Shown here: positions 33,865-43,451 of the stretch, one piece after another
How the letters are laid out: every line of letters starts with the position of its first letter
Position numbering within the stretch: position 1 is the first letter of the stretch
Assembly (NCBI GenBank): GCA_016858145.1
Contig: JAEHOE010000064.1
Location: 602,140-666,139 of the forward strand
Reading direction: 5' to 3'
From: Edaphochlamys debaryana
Taxonomy: Eukaryota > Chlorophyta > Chlorophyceae > Chlamydomonadales
DNA: 64,000 bases
The notes under the pieces: generated by a model
What the model was told of the DNA's origin: nothing
Database searches by the model: none
Seen by the model: the letters and a program-made list of their open reading frames with translations, nothing else
Position numbers and translations under genes: made by a program

Positions 33865-36504
33865 ATGTCGGCAGGAGCACTGCGTAGGCTTCCAGGCCTG
33901 GCCCTAGCGGCCATGGCATCGCAGCGCACGAGCGCGATCGCCCAGGCCGGGGCCGTGTCACAAGCACTAGTCGGCGGGTAGGGAGCTAGGAAGGCGCTGC
34001 ATCTCCGAAGGTTGGGTTGACACCTAGCGTGATGGAAGATTGCCGACATCCACCGCGACTTCGGTCACTCGCAGGCCGCTCGGTCAGCAGCAGGGCAATC
34101 GCTATACGGCGCGCCCGGCAATCCTTTCCGCGGCAGCAGCTTTCCTGGGCGTCTCGGCCCTGAGCGGCGTGGCAGCCGATGCTGAGACGTCGGCGCCCGT
34201 CCAGGTGTGTGGGGGCGGGGGTCCGGGGTGCACCCACGCCACAACCACCCTCGCAGCCACCTCACCCGAACCCGCCCCTCCCTGCATGCTTCAAGGTGGC
34301 GGACGACCCATACGCGCGGCCAGCGGCGGCGCAGCCGCTGCCCTCCAAGATTACGTTGTATCAGTACGAGGTCTGCCCCTACTGCTGCAAGGTCCGCGCC
34401 ATGCTGGACTATTACAAGGTGCGCAGACAGGGCTTGCGGGAGGTGGGGCTTCATACAGAGCTCATGGCTGTCGTCCGCTGTGGTCGTGTGGAGGCGGGAT
34501 CCGTGAGGGGGCGCAAAACGGCAGGGGAGGCCGGCGGGATCTTCGCGGTGGGTAAGAGCCCACGGCAGCTGCGCTTGCGTGGCCATGTGGTACTCCGGGC
34601 CGAAGACGGAGGTAAAGTATGCATGAGGGAGACACATAGCGCAGAGTGGTGGTTGATCTTTGCATACCGGGTGCCGACGCCGCTGGGGTAAGCCAGCAGT
34701 CGCATGAGGCCTGGCAGGCCTGGTGAGGCGGGCAGAAAGAACCGTACGTCAGGTCCAAGGTGGCCAAGCGCTTCTGCGTGCCACTATCAGCCTGTACCCC
34801 ATAGGGCCATCTGCGGAGACAGGCGATCACGGAAAGCAGGAGCGGCAGGGCATGTGCCTTGGGGTTCTGAGGACAGGGGGGAACGGAAACATCGCCCTAT
34901 GGGGCTGATCGTTGGCGGGCAGGGTGCCTGGGCTTGCCAGAACAACATTCCCACCCCTGCGGCCTAGGGGGACGACGAAGGAGCCGGGTTTTCCAGCGGC
35001 GGTGCAGGTCAAGGGGACGGGAAGGGCCAAGGGAGCTGTGGATGACGCACGTCTCTGCCGTAGCTTGTGGGGGCTCGGGACCGAGTACGTCAGGGGTAGG
35101 CCGATCTTGCCGTCAAGGGCCGTTACCATGATCCCACATCTCAGAGCCCCATTCCAGGGCAGGTGCCACAGGACTTTCGAGGCTGCACGTACATCGGGAC
35201 ATGCGTCCAAATCGTCCACCCTCCGCATGCCTGATCTCAGTGATCTGTCCCCTCCCGTTCACCCCTGCCCCTCCACCACCACCGCCAAACGACCACCGCT
35301 ACCTGTGACCCCCCTCACTTACTGTCCCCTCCCCACGCCCAGCTGCCGTACACGGTCATCGAGGTCAACCCGCTGACCAAAGGCGAGCTCAAGTGGAGCA
35401 CCTACAAGAAGGTGCCCGTCGTGAAGCTGGACGAGGAGGTGGTGGTCGATTCCTCGGCCATCATGTCGCGACTCGCGACCGACGTCGCCGCCTCGCGACC
35501 AGCGCCCGCGGCTGCGGCTGCACCCGCTGCGCCCAAGAAGCCCAGCGGCGGGTTTTCGTTCTTCGGGTCGTCGGGGTGCTCCGATGAATCGGCGGTCAAG
35601 GATCAGGGCGCGGCCAACTTCGCGGGCCCCGCGCTCGAGGAGGAGGTCAAGTGGCGCAAGTGGGTGGACCAGACCTTCGTCAAGGTGCTCACCGCCAACA
35701 TCTACCGCAACTGGGAGTGAGCGCGGGGTCCAGGGGAGTAGACGTAGCGAGGTGTAGCGGGGTTGAGGACCGGCAGGGCCAGGATTGGACGACGGGCTGG
35801 GTTGGTCGCCGCTTCTCTCCTGCCTTATTGTGCACACGGAAAGCTGTTAGCGGGAGGCACCGGTGGAAGCTATCCTTAACTGCTGTCTTCTGCACTTTCC
35901 TGTTTCCCAACCTCAGCGAGGCCTTGGAGACGTTCAAGTACATCACGGACCAGACCTCGTGGAGCTGGGGCACCCGCGAGCTGGCGCGCTGGTCTGGGGC
36001 GGTCATCATGTGGCAGGTGGGGCCTAGGGTGTGGGAGGGACTGAGGGCTGGAGCCCGGGGCGACAGGGACACGGACGGAGGGCGAATGGGCGCTACGTCG
36101 GACAGCTCCACCTAACAGTCCCCTCCGCCAGCTCCTCCCTCCTTTCCTCCGCCCGCCCCCTCCTCCTCTCTCCTCCCCACCCTTCGTGTCCCTGTTGCCC
36201 CTCATCTCCCCATCAGGTGGGCAAGAAGATGCCGAAAAAGTACGGCATCGAGGGCGATCTGCGCCTGGCGCTGTACGCCGCGGCCGACGACTTTGTGGAG
36301 AACGGCCTGCGCGGGCGGACCTTCGCGGGCGGCGCCGAGCCCAACCTGGCTGACGTGGCGCTGTTCGGTGTCGTACGTGCCGTACGGCAGACGGGCGCGT
36401 TCCGCGATCTGATGGCTCAGTCCAAGCTGGCGCCCTGGTTCCAGGCCATGGAGGAGCGGGTGGGCGACTCGGCACGTGTGGCCACAGTCATGGGGTCCAT
36501 GTGA
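33865..36504 (+). CDS. Glutathione transferase of the prostaglandin E synthase-2 type
   Basis: Thioredoxin-fold transferase related to microsomal PGES-2. In algae the physiological substrate is unknown; a glutathione- or haem-linked redox role is inference. Exons: 33865-33977, 34075-34204, 34296-34418, 35343-35716, 35917-36016, 36217-36504; total 1,128 nt, 375 aa, all in phase. Residues 1-80 form a targeting or anchor region with a hydrophobic stretch (ILSAAAAFLGVSALSGVAA). The glutaredoxin-like domain has KITLYQYEVCPYCCKVRA (C108-P-Y-C111), YTVIEVNPLTKGELKWS and KVPVVKLDEEVVVDSSAI, as in animal PGES-2. A Ser/Gly/Ala-rich linker and then the all-helical C-terminal domain follow (EEEVKWRKWVDQTFVKVL; GGAEPNLADVALFGVVRA). 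The catalytic CxxC of the family is intact. The start context GTAACCATGTC is good. The gene is divergent from the RNA triphosphatase. Confidence 0.88.
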
Positions 36505-36546
36505 GGGGCGTCCCTGAGAGTGGGGGGGTCCATGTGAGGGGCGTCC
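36492..36546. repeat. 33-bp tandem repeat across the stop codon
   Basis: GGGGTCCATGTGAGGGGCGT followed by CC occurs at 36492-36513 and again at 36525-36546 (period 33 bp). The first unit contains the TGA stop of the PGES2-like gene. Confidence 0.8.
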
Positions 36547-36566
36547 TTGTGAGGGAGAAGGGTCAA

Positions 36567-36655
36567 TGTGAAGGGAGTGCTAGTGTTTGGGAAATGGCGG
36601 ATCGGGTGACATGTGAAGGGAGGGCTAGTGTTGGGGAAATGGCGGATTGGGTGAC
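36567..36655. repeat. 45-bp tandem repeat, two units
   Basis: TGTGAAGGGAGTGCTAGTGT to GGGTGAC at 36567-36610 is repeated with a few substitutions at 36612-36655. It lies in the 3' flank of the PGES2-like gene. A GGA microsatellite-like tract follows at about 36712-36733. Confidence 0.8.
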
Positions 36656-37847
36656 CCGAAAAGCCGGTGGCGTCAAGTGGCAGGAGCGACTTGAGGAGGA
36701 CCAGTAGCCCAGGAGGAGGAGGAGGAGGAGGAGGGTGGTTAAGGGGAGAGGGGGTTACTGGGAATGCGTTCGGGGCAAGGATGAGCATCATCACCATGTG
36801 CGGAGGCTTAGGAGGAGGGCGAGAAGAGTTGAGCGTGATGAGCACGTACGTGCTGGATCTGAGCGGGTACGCTGCTGCTGTACGGGGACCTGGCGTCTCG
36901 AGAAGGGGTGGGTGGCGGGACCGACGCGGCTTGACCCGGACCCTTCCGGACAGGCATGCATGCTGCAATGCAGGCATGGTTGTTGAGTGTGCCCCCGCAA
37001 TACGGTATCGTGCTGTTGCGGTCGCGTGGTGGATGGCAGGGCCGCCGGAAGATCGAAAGGCTTACTAAAGGCATCTGTGCATGTTGCAGCCTGTTGCAGG
37101 GACGGAGGAGGTGGGCAGGCGAGGGGCATGATGGGCTGGGAGGGCATACGGTGTGCCCGTCGGCTCGGCTGAGGACTGCAAGTGGGGCGGTCGCAAGGCA
37201 TGAGGCATGACGCAGGTGGACGCTTGGCGAATGGAAGGACATGCTGTAAAGCCTGTGGCTAGAGCGTGCCTGACATGGAAACCGGAACGGAAGCGTCTGG
37301 GACATGAAAGGGCTGTTCAAGCGGGACCGGGCCGTACCAGGCGTCGGCCTTGTGTGCAATGCGGTGATGTAGCTTCTCTCGCCGCCAGGGTGGCGGCCCC
37401 AAAGCGCAATGCAGTGCAATGCACGAGGGCACGAGTACACCGCATCCACCAACGTCCGTCCCGCGCCCTTCACCTCCCCCCTGCAGCCCTGCTCCTGCCT
37501 CGTGAAGCTCACAGGCGACTGAGGCGAGGAACGCTATGGGATAAGAGGGGGACAGGGCCTCTCCGCGGGGAGATGGGGGACAAATCTGTGGGGTGATCCG
37601 GGCCCTTCCAGGCCAGGGCGCCGGCCGGGACAGTCTCGGGAGCGTCGGGGAGGGCCGGGGCGATGGGCGCCCTGAGCCCCATGCACGGTCAACTCATCAG
37701 CCTCTCATGCGCAAAGTCCTGAAAGAACGCTTTAAGCATAGCTCGCTCACTTGTCCACCTAGCAGGCCGCAGCGACAGGCCAAGAGAGACCAACACTTGC
37801 CATCCTCTCCTCAAAGGCAGGATGCCCGTATAGGTACAGCCGCGACC
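36656..37847. other. Intergenic, nothing assigned
   Basis: 3' flank of the PGES2-like gene and 5' flank of the next plus-strand gene. A 234-codon minus-strand frame (36808-37512) has no motif, no splice context and odd composition, and I treat it as chance. A TGTAA, the usual Chlamydomonas poly(A) signal, occurs near 37245, but it is far from the stop at 36504. Confidence 0.45.
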
Positions 37848-40800
37848 ATGCAGGAAGCGGCGATGGTGGAAGTTCTTCCGCCGGTGCTGGCACCACCGCC
37901 TGCGGTGTCTCCCGAGGACACCGCGCGCTCCATGCCCGTCGTCGCGACGACCACCACGGCGCTGACACCTGGGCCACTGGGAGCTACCCAAGCTGCAACT
38001 ATGGTCACGCAATCGACGCTAGCGATAGGTGGCGGGCCAATGGGTCCTCCCACATCGGCGACCCCGACCGGCCAGGTGCTCGCCCAGGGCCAACAGGGGT
38101 GGCAGGCAGGGCGTAGGAAGCATTTGGAAGATTGCCGAAGTAACAGGGAGTATGAGCAGGGGTTGTTTCGGTCCCCTGCCGCGTTACGCCGCACACCCGC
38201 TTCCCGCCCTCGCCCAGCCCCCGGCCCCCGCGGACCCCATCGGTGCCTATCTGCTTGGAGACGCCGCCTTCGTTGCGGCTGTCAAGCGTGGGGACGTGGC
38301 CACTGCAGCATCAGCAGCGGCTAAGACGCTCAAGGTAAGCCGAGGAAGCGCGTGCTGCGGGACATGTTGTTGGGGGTCGTGGGCATTACCGTTCGCCGGC
38401 CTTGACGTCGCCACCAAACGCTCTGGCCGGCATATGCCTTCGCATGTGAAATTGGCCACTCTCCTGATTTGGCTCATCCAAACTTACGCTCGCCACCCGC
38501 TACCTTCTCTAACCTACCCCTCTGCTCCCCTGTTGACACCATCATACATACGCCAGGCCAACCTGTCAGCCATCATCGCCCGGGTAAAGCCCCAGCAGAC
38601 CGCCTCAATGTCAGGGCTGGGCATGCTTGGGCCCACATCGGGCCCGCTGCCCGCACTGGGGCCCACCCCGAGCCTGGGCCTGGGTGGGCCCAGCGAGGGC
38701 CGCCTGTCCGACCCAGATGGCCGCTACCGGCGGGGCGGCAGCGTGGAGCCAATGGGTCCAGACGGGGGCCTGGGCCGCGTGCGGGAGCTGCGGAGAGGCG
38801 ACTGGTGGGTGGGAGCGAAAGGGCTTACGGGCGGCCTGAGACTCTGCACGTGAAGCAAGTTACGGTGTGACCGCTCAAGCCCGGAGCAGGGTCAAACACA
38901 AGTCCTTTCACCCCTGTTCCAATATCATATCCTGACGCTGTGCCCGTGCATTACCGCCACCCAGGGTGGTCATTCGCTCCGCCAACAAGACGGCCGACCC
39001 CGAGCTGCTGGGGCAGGACGCGTGGGTGGCGCGGGTGGAGCACAACGGCTGGGTGGAGCTGCAGGTGCCCAAGCTGGGTGAGTGGGCCTGTGTGGGACCT
39101 GGAGGGTCGGGCGTCGGAAGTGGCCTCCAGCGGCGGCTGCCAGTGAAGCCTCCGCTGGCTGGGGCTCGTAGGGGAGGGCGGGCAGAGGTGGGACGTTGGA
39201 CGTTCGGCCAGAGGGTTAGTCTGTGGGCAGTCGGCATGCCGAACAACAGCCAAGGGGGCGTAGCGGACGAACGCATGCCCTCACTGCAACCTCCTCCATC
39301 GGTCCCCTACATTCACAGGCCGCACCGTCAAGCTTCAGCAGCGATACCTGCAGCTCATCCCGCCGCAGCACCCCATGGCCCTGGGCCCCGTGGGCCCATC
39401 CGCGCTACCCCCCTCGGGCCTGCCGCCCGCGGCCCCCTCGCCCGTGGCCGCCCTGCCCCTGCCCCCCATCTCCCGCGTCCGTAGCTCCAGCGAGGCCGGC
39501 GGCGGCCTCAACACGAGCATGGGGATGGGCATGGGGATGGGGATGGGGATGGGCAGCATCGGCGGCTCGGGCAGCATGGGCAGCATGGGGGGGCTGGGGG
39601 GCATGGGGCCGCCGGGCGGCGGCGTGCCGTTCATGGACACCGAGTCCATGGGCCGGCCGGGCAAGCGGGTGCAGCTGGACCCCAGCGTGAGGCCCGCGCT
39701 GGTGCTGGAGACGCTGCCGCCCGCACGGGGTGAGCGGCAGCGCGCGGGCGGGCTGGGAGAGGAGCGGTCGTGGGCGTGGGCAGTAGGGTGCAGGCCGTTG
39801 AGGGTTCATGCGGATGGCGGGGCGGCATGCAAGTGCAAGAGTTGCCCTCACACGTTTGACGCGGCCCTTCCTCTGCGCGCCCCTTCCTTCCCGCAGTGGC
39901 CAGCACGCCCGGCCGCGGCAACCTGCCCCGCGTCAAGGAGGTCGTCAAGCTCATCCGCAGGTGGGCGGGTGCAGGAGAGAGATGGCGCTGGTGTGGAGCG
40001 TCCGTGGAAGACAGCCACACGCACGGGCCACGGGCACATGAGCAGAGGGAAGGATTCTGGACGTGGGCGGTGAACAAGAGGGCCTCGAGGAGGATGGTTC
40101 TAGGCTGCCCCTGTCCCTCACTTACCGCCCCGCCCGACCGCACGCCCGTACCCCGCTTGGTCCGCAGGGAGCTGCTGGCGGTGGAGGAGAGCGTGCCCTG
40201 GAACGGCGTGGCACCCACCTGGAAGAACACCCGCCCCGGCTGGCGGCGCGCGCTGCAGCGCAGCACCGACTCCCCCATCCAGGTGCGCCCGGCTTCCCTC
40301 GCTGGCGCCTCCACACCTGCCCTGCCAGTCTCCTTTTGACCGCCTCCGTTGGTTCCAATGAACGGCACGGGTCTGAAGCCCCGTGCGTGCCTGGCACAGG
40401 GAGCCCCCGGAGCCGCTGGCGGCGGACTGCCGCCGACGCCCACGGGCGGCACCCCCACCGCCGCCGCGGCTGCTGCGGCGTCAACGGCGGCGGCCCCCGC
40501 CTCCGGCACGCTGTCTGACGGCGCGGCGGCGGCGCAGTCGGCGGCGGTGGCGGCGCTGGTGGGCGCCACGGCCAGTAGCATGCATGAGCTCCACGAGGCG
40601 CTGATGACGGAGAAGGGCCATGGGCTGTTCACGCGGCGGGGCGCGTGGGAGACGCGGCTGCGCGAGCTGGCCGAGGGTGGGTCGGGCGCGTCGGGGCTGG
40701 GGGGTTGGTGTAAGGGCTGGAGAGGAGCAGGGGCTGGAGAGGAGCAGGGGCTGGAGAGGAGCAGGGGCTGGAAGCCGATCCTGCAGGGCGCGGCGGCAAG

Positions 40801-41971
40801 GTGTGGAGGGGTGGGTTGCAAGGGTGGGGTTGCATCGGTGGTGGAGTCTGGCTGTGCGTGCCGCTGGACTCGAGGCCCTCTGCCCCCCGTGCGTGCGCGT
40901 GGCTGTTACTGCGGCTGGAGGCCGGGCACTTTCACTCACGACGCCCCTTCCCCTCCGCACCTTCCCCCCGCGCCTGCCCCCTGCCTCCCAACGCCCTTCC
41001 GCGCAGGCGGCAACAACCCCGTGTGCCTGCAGGTGCGTAGGATGCGTGGGGTGGGGGCGTGATATGTGCAAGTGCAGGCCGTTGTTGACCGGTATAGGGT
41101 AAGCAACATGCTGATCCCGGAACCCCGTGTGCCTGCAGGTGCTGTGGCAGGAGATGAGCGAGGGCATCAGGGCCTGGATGGCGGGGGGCGGGGCGGAGCG
41201 GCCCAGCAGCGCCTTCGACCCCTTCGCCTCGGTACAGGTGGGGCGGGCGCGCTCAGCGGGAGGGAGGGAAGAGGTTTTAGAACGTGGGGCTGCTAACGTT
41301 GAGGTCTGTAGCACATGATGTAATTTGCGCTGTCGTCATTGTTTGTTGAGCCCTTGTGTCGGTGCACCCGCGTATGGCAGGCCGACGAGGAGCTCTTCGT
41401 TCAACCCCAGCCGTCCACCGGGCCCCTCACCACCCCTTTCTTCGACTACGCCTCAGCCGCCGCCACCCCCGGCGGGCCAGGCGCCAGCGCCATGCCGCCG
41501 GGCAGTGCCCGCGCGGGCCCCATGTCCGCCCGCGCCGGCGGCGCGCCGCCGCCGCTTGTGCCTTGGGTGGTCCGGTCTGACCTTGCAATCCTCATGGCCG
41601 GACTGGACGATGAGTTCGATACAGATCTGGACGATGGGCCTGACGCGACGGACATCGATGACTCAGACGCGGAGGGGCCGCCCAAGCCGGGGTCGGCGGC
41701 GGCGCGGCGGGCGGCGGCCAGGGCGGCGGCGCAGCCGCAGCCGGCCAAGCCTGCTGAGCCGGAGCCGGGGGCGGAGCCCACGCCGGGGCCCGAGCCAACG
41801 GAGGGCAAGAGCGAGGAGGGGGCGGACGGCAAGGCGGAGCCGCTGGCGGGTGCCGGGCCGGACGGCGTCGCGACGGCGATGGAGGTGGATGGCGAAACGG
41901 CGTCCGCGGCTGACACGCCTGCTGGCGCGGAGAGGCCTGCTGCGTCTCCTGTGGCGGCGGTGCAGGGCTAG
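37848..41971 (+). CDS. Unrecognised, probably nuclear protein with acidic C-terminus
   Basis: Exons: 37848-38075, 38218-38334, 38557-38804, 38965-39077, 39319-39729, 39897-39960, 40168-40282, 40400-40676, 41007-41032, 41139-41237, 41381-41971; total 2,289 nt, 762 aa, every junction GT-AG and in phase. A helical N-terminal block (YLLGDAAFVAAVKRGDV) is followed by a compact, possibly SH3/Tudor-like segment (WVARVEHNGWVELQVPKLG, RTVKLQQRYLQLIPP). Next come a Met/Gly repeat, and a Trp-rich helical block (VKEVVKLIRRELLAVEESV, PWNGVAPTWKNTRPGWRRAL, LWQEMSEGIRAWM) that faintly recalls WHIM/D-TOX segments of chromatin remodellers; that likeness is weak. The C-terminus is acidic (GLDDEFDTDLDDGPDATDID) and then Ala/Pro-rich. 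The start context GCGACCATGC is good. The first intron is the least certain. The tenth exon follows an intron flanked by a 22-bp repeat. Confidence 0.65.
39519..39556. repeat. ATGGGG/ATGGGC hexamer repeat
   Basis: About six tandem ATGGGN hexamers encode a (Met-Gly)6 run in the fifth exon of the unrecognised gene. Confidence 0.8.
41015..41142. repeat. 22-bp direct repeat flanking an intron
   Basis: The 22-bp unit beginning AACCCCGTGTGCCTGCAGGT and ending GC is perfect at 41015-41036 and 41121-41142. Each contains CAG|GT. The first copy supplies the donor and the second the acceptor of the intron 41033-41138, so the repeat period equals the 106-nt intron length. Confidence 0.85.
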
Positions 41972-43451
41972 CAGCAGACCGCCCAGAGCGGCCTGGGGGT
42001 GTCGCCCGGGAACCCCGAGGGGCCGAGCCCGGCCCCCGACGCAGTCACCACAGGGCCAGGGGCAGGAGGCGACGTCGCCCCGATGGAGGGGTAGGCGGGT
42101 GCTACGGGGCTGGGGTGGCAAGCGTGGGCCCGTGCTGCTCGCGAGATATGACGGGCTGACTTGGGGCACGGGTGGGGTGGTAGTTACACACGTGGGGCGC
42201 ACCCTCGGGCGCAAATCCTGCTTGCGGTTGTGGTGATGGGCGTGGGGTGACGGTTGCGGGGCGTGAGGACGCGCACTCGGTAAGACGTATAACGTGGGAC
42301 GTGAAGGACGTGGGCATAGCCCGGCTGTAGCACACAAGGAGCAAGGCTTTCTGGTACCACTCGGAGCGGTATTCGCGGACGATGCTGTTGGGGAAGGGGG
42401 TGAACACGGTCAGGCAGGCGAAGAGGGCGGGTCAATCACTGCGTTTTAATCAGCGGTGGCCCCACCGCTCCTCCGTTTCGTTACAGGCGATATATTCGTT
42501 GAGCGGTGGCCAGGGGGGGGGGGGCAGGAACGAAACCCACGGACACCATGCCCCAAAACCCCTGGACCCCCCCCGACCGACGACCGACCGACCCGTACAG
42601 TGTACAACACTGTCGTACAAGGCCTTCCTGTACTCCAATTTAAGCCATTCCTGGGTCTATGTGCTCCTTCCTGCGTGCTCTATCGCTGGGCGCACACACC
42701 ATGGTCGGCTACCCAAGGTGGCCGGGAGCCATTGACCATGCCATGGACTCCGACCTGTCCATTGACCGTCAGCTTATGAATGAGGGGCGATGATATGACC
42801 GTGCTTGACATATAATGCGCGGGGTGCAAGCTTGCGGGTGGCGGAGGACTTTGGGAGCACCGGGGTGACGGCCTGGGGTAGCGACGTGTGCGTCGAAGGG
42901 TTGCCATGCCGACATGTCCCGACCCGCGGGCACTGCTGGAAGGGGTTGAATGGCCCGCCAACATAAGGCCATGCCTGCTACACGCTCAGAGCATGCTTTC
43001 CGATGCCGGAGAGTGCCCTGGACCGCTGGAACAAAATCCAAGCGGCCCCTTTGACGAAACCCACCTGGCCCCCCCGACCGACGACCGACCGAGAACTTTG
43101 CACCCCCCGTAACTTCGCAATTGAACCTCCATTTTTATTTCTGAGACCGGATTTGGGCTCCTTTCCGCAAGCACCATCCAGATGAGGCATGGTGTCATTT
43201 TCGGAAAGATCTGCCCCCCCCCTGCGGTGGCAACTAAGACTATGGTTAAGACGCACCCCGCTCGCGGAGACTCCGGGCGAGTGATGGTGCAGATCAGCCC
43301 AGGATGAGCTGGGGGTGGCACGCAGGAAGCACGGTGTACGTTCCGTCGCTTTTGCGCTTCATACATACCTGTCGCACTGAAGGCAGAGAGGCTGAGAGCT
43401 AGCCTGCTTCACGAGCTAGGTAGCGCGCAAGCGATTTGGCGCTCGGGCACC
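41972..43451. other. Intergenic with small dispersed repeats
   Basis: 1.48 kb without a supported gene. It holds a CCCCCCGACCGACGACCGAC motif twice (42569-42591 and 43071-43092), each preceded by CGAAACCCAC at differing distance, a GCGGTGGCCCCACCGC palindrome near 42455, and a run of about 13 G near 42509-42522. These could be remnants of a small non-autonomous element; no terminal inverted repeats or target duplications were found. Confidence 0.5.

Noticed and set aside
36808..37512. 234-codon minus-strand open frame
   Set aside because: Cys/His/Ser/Pro-rich with no spaced motif; looks like an antisense chance frame in a repeat-bearing spacer.
42450..42475. Palindrome as a terminal inverted repeat
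   Set aside because: It is a single short hairpin-like sequence with no partner at a suitable distance and no target-site duplication.
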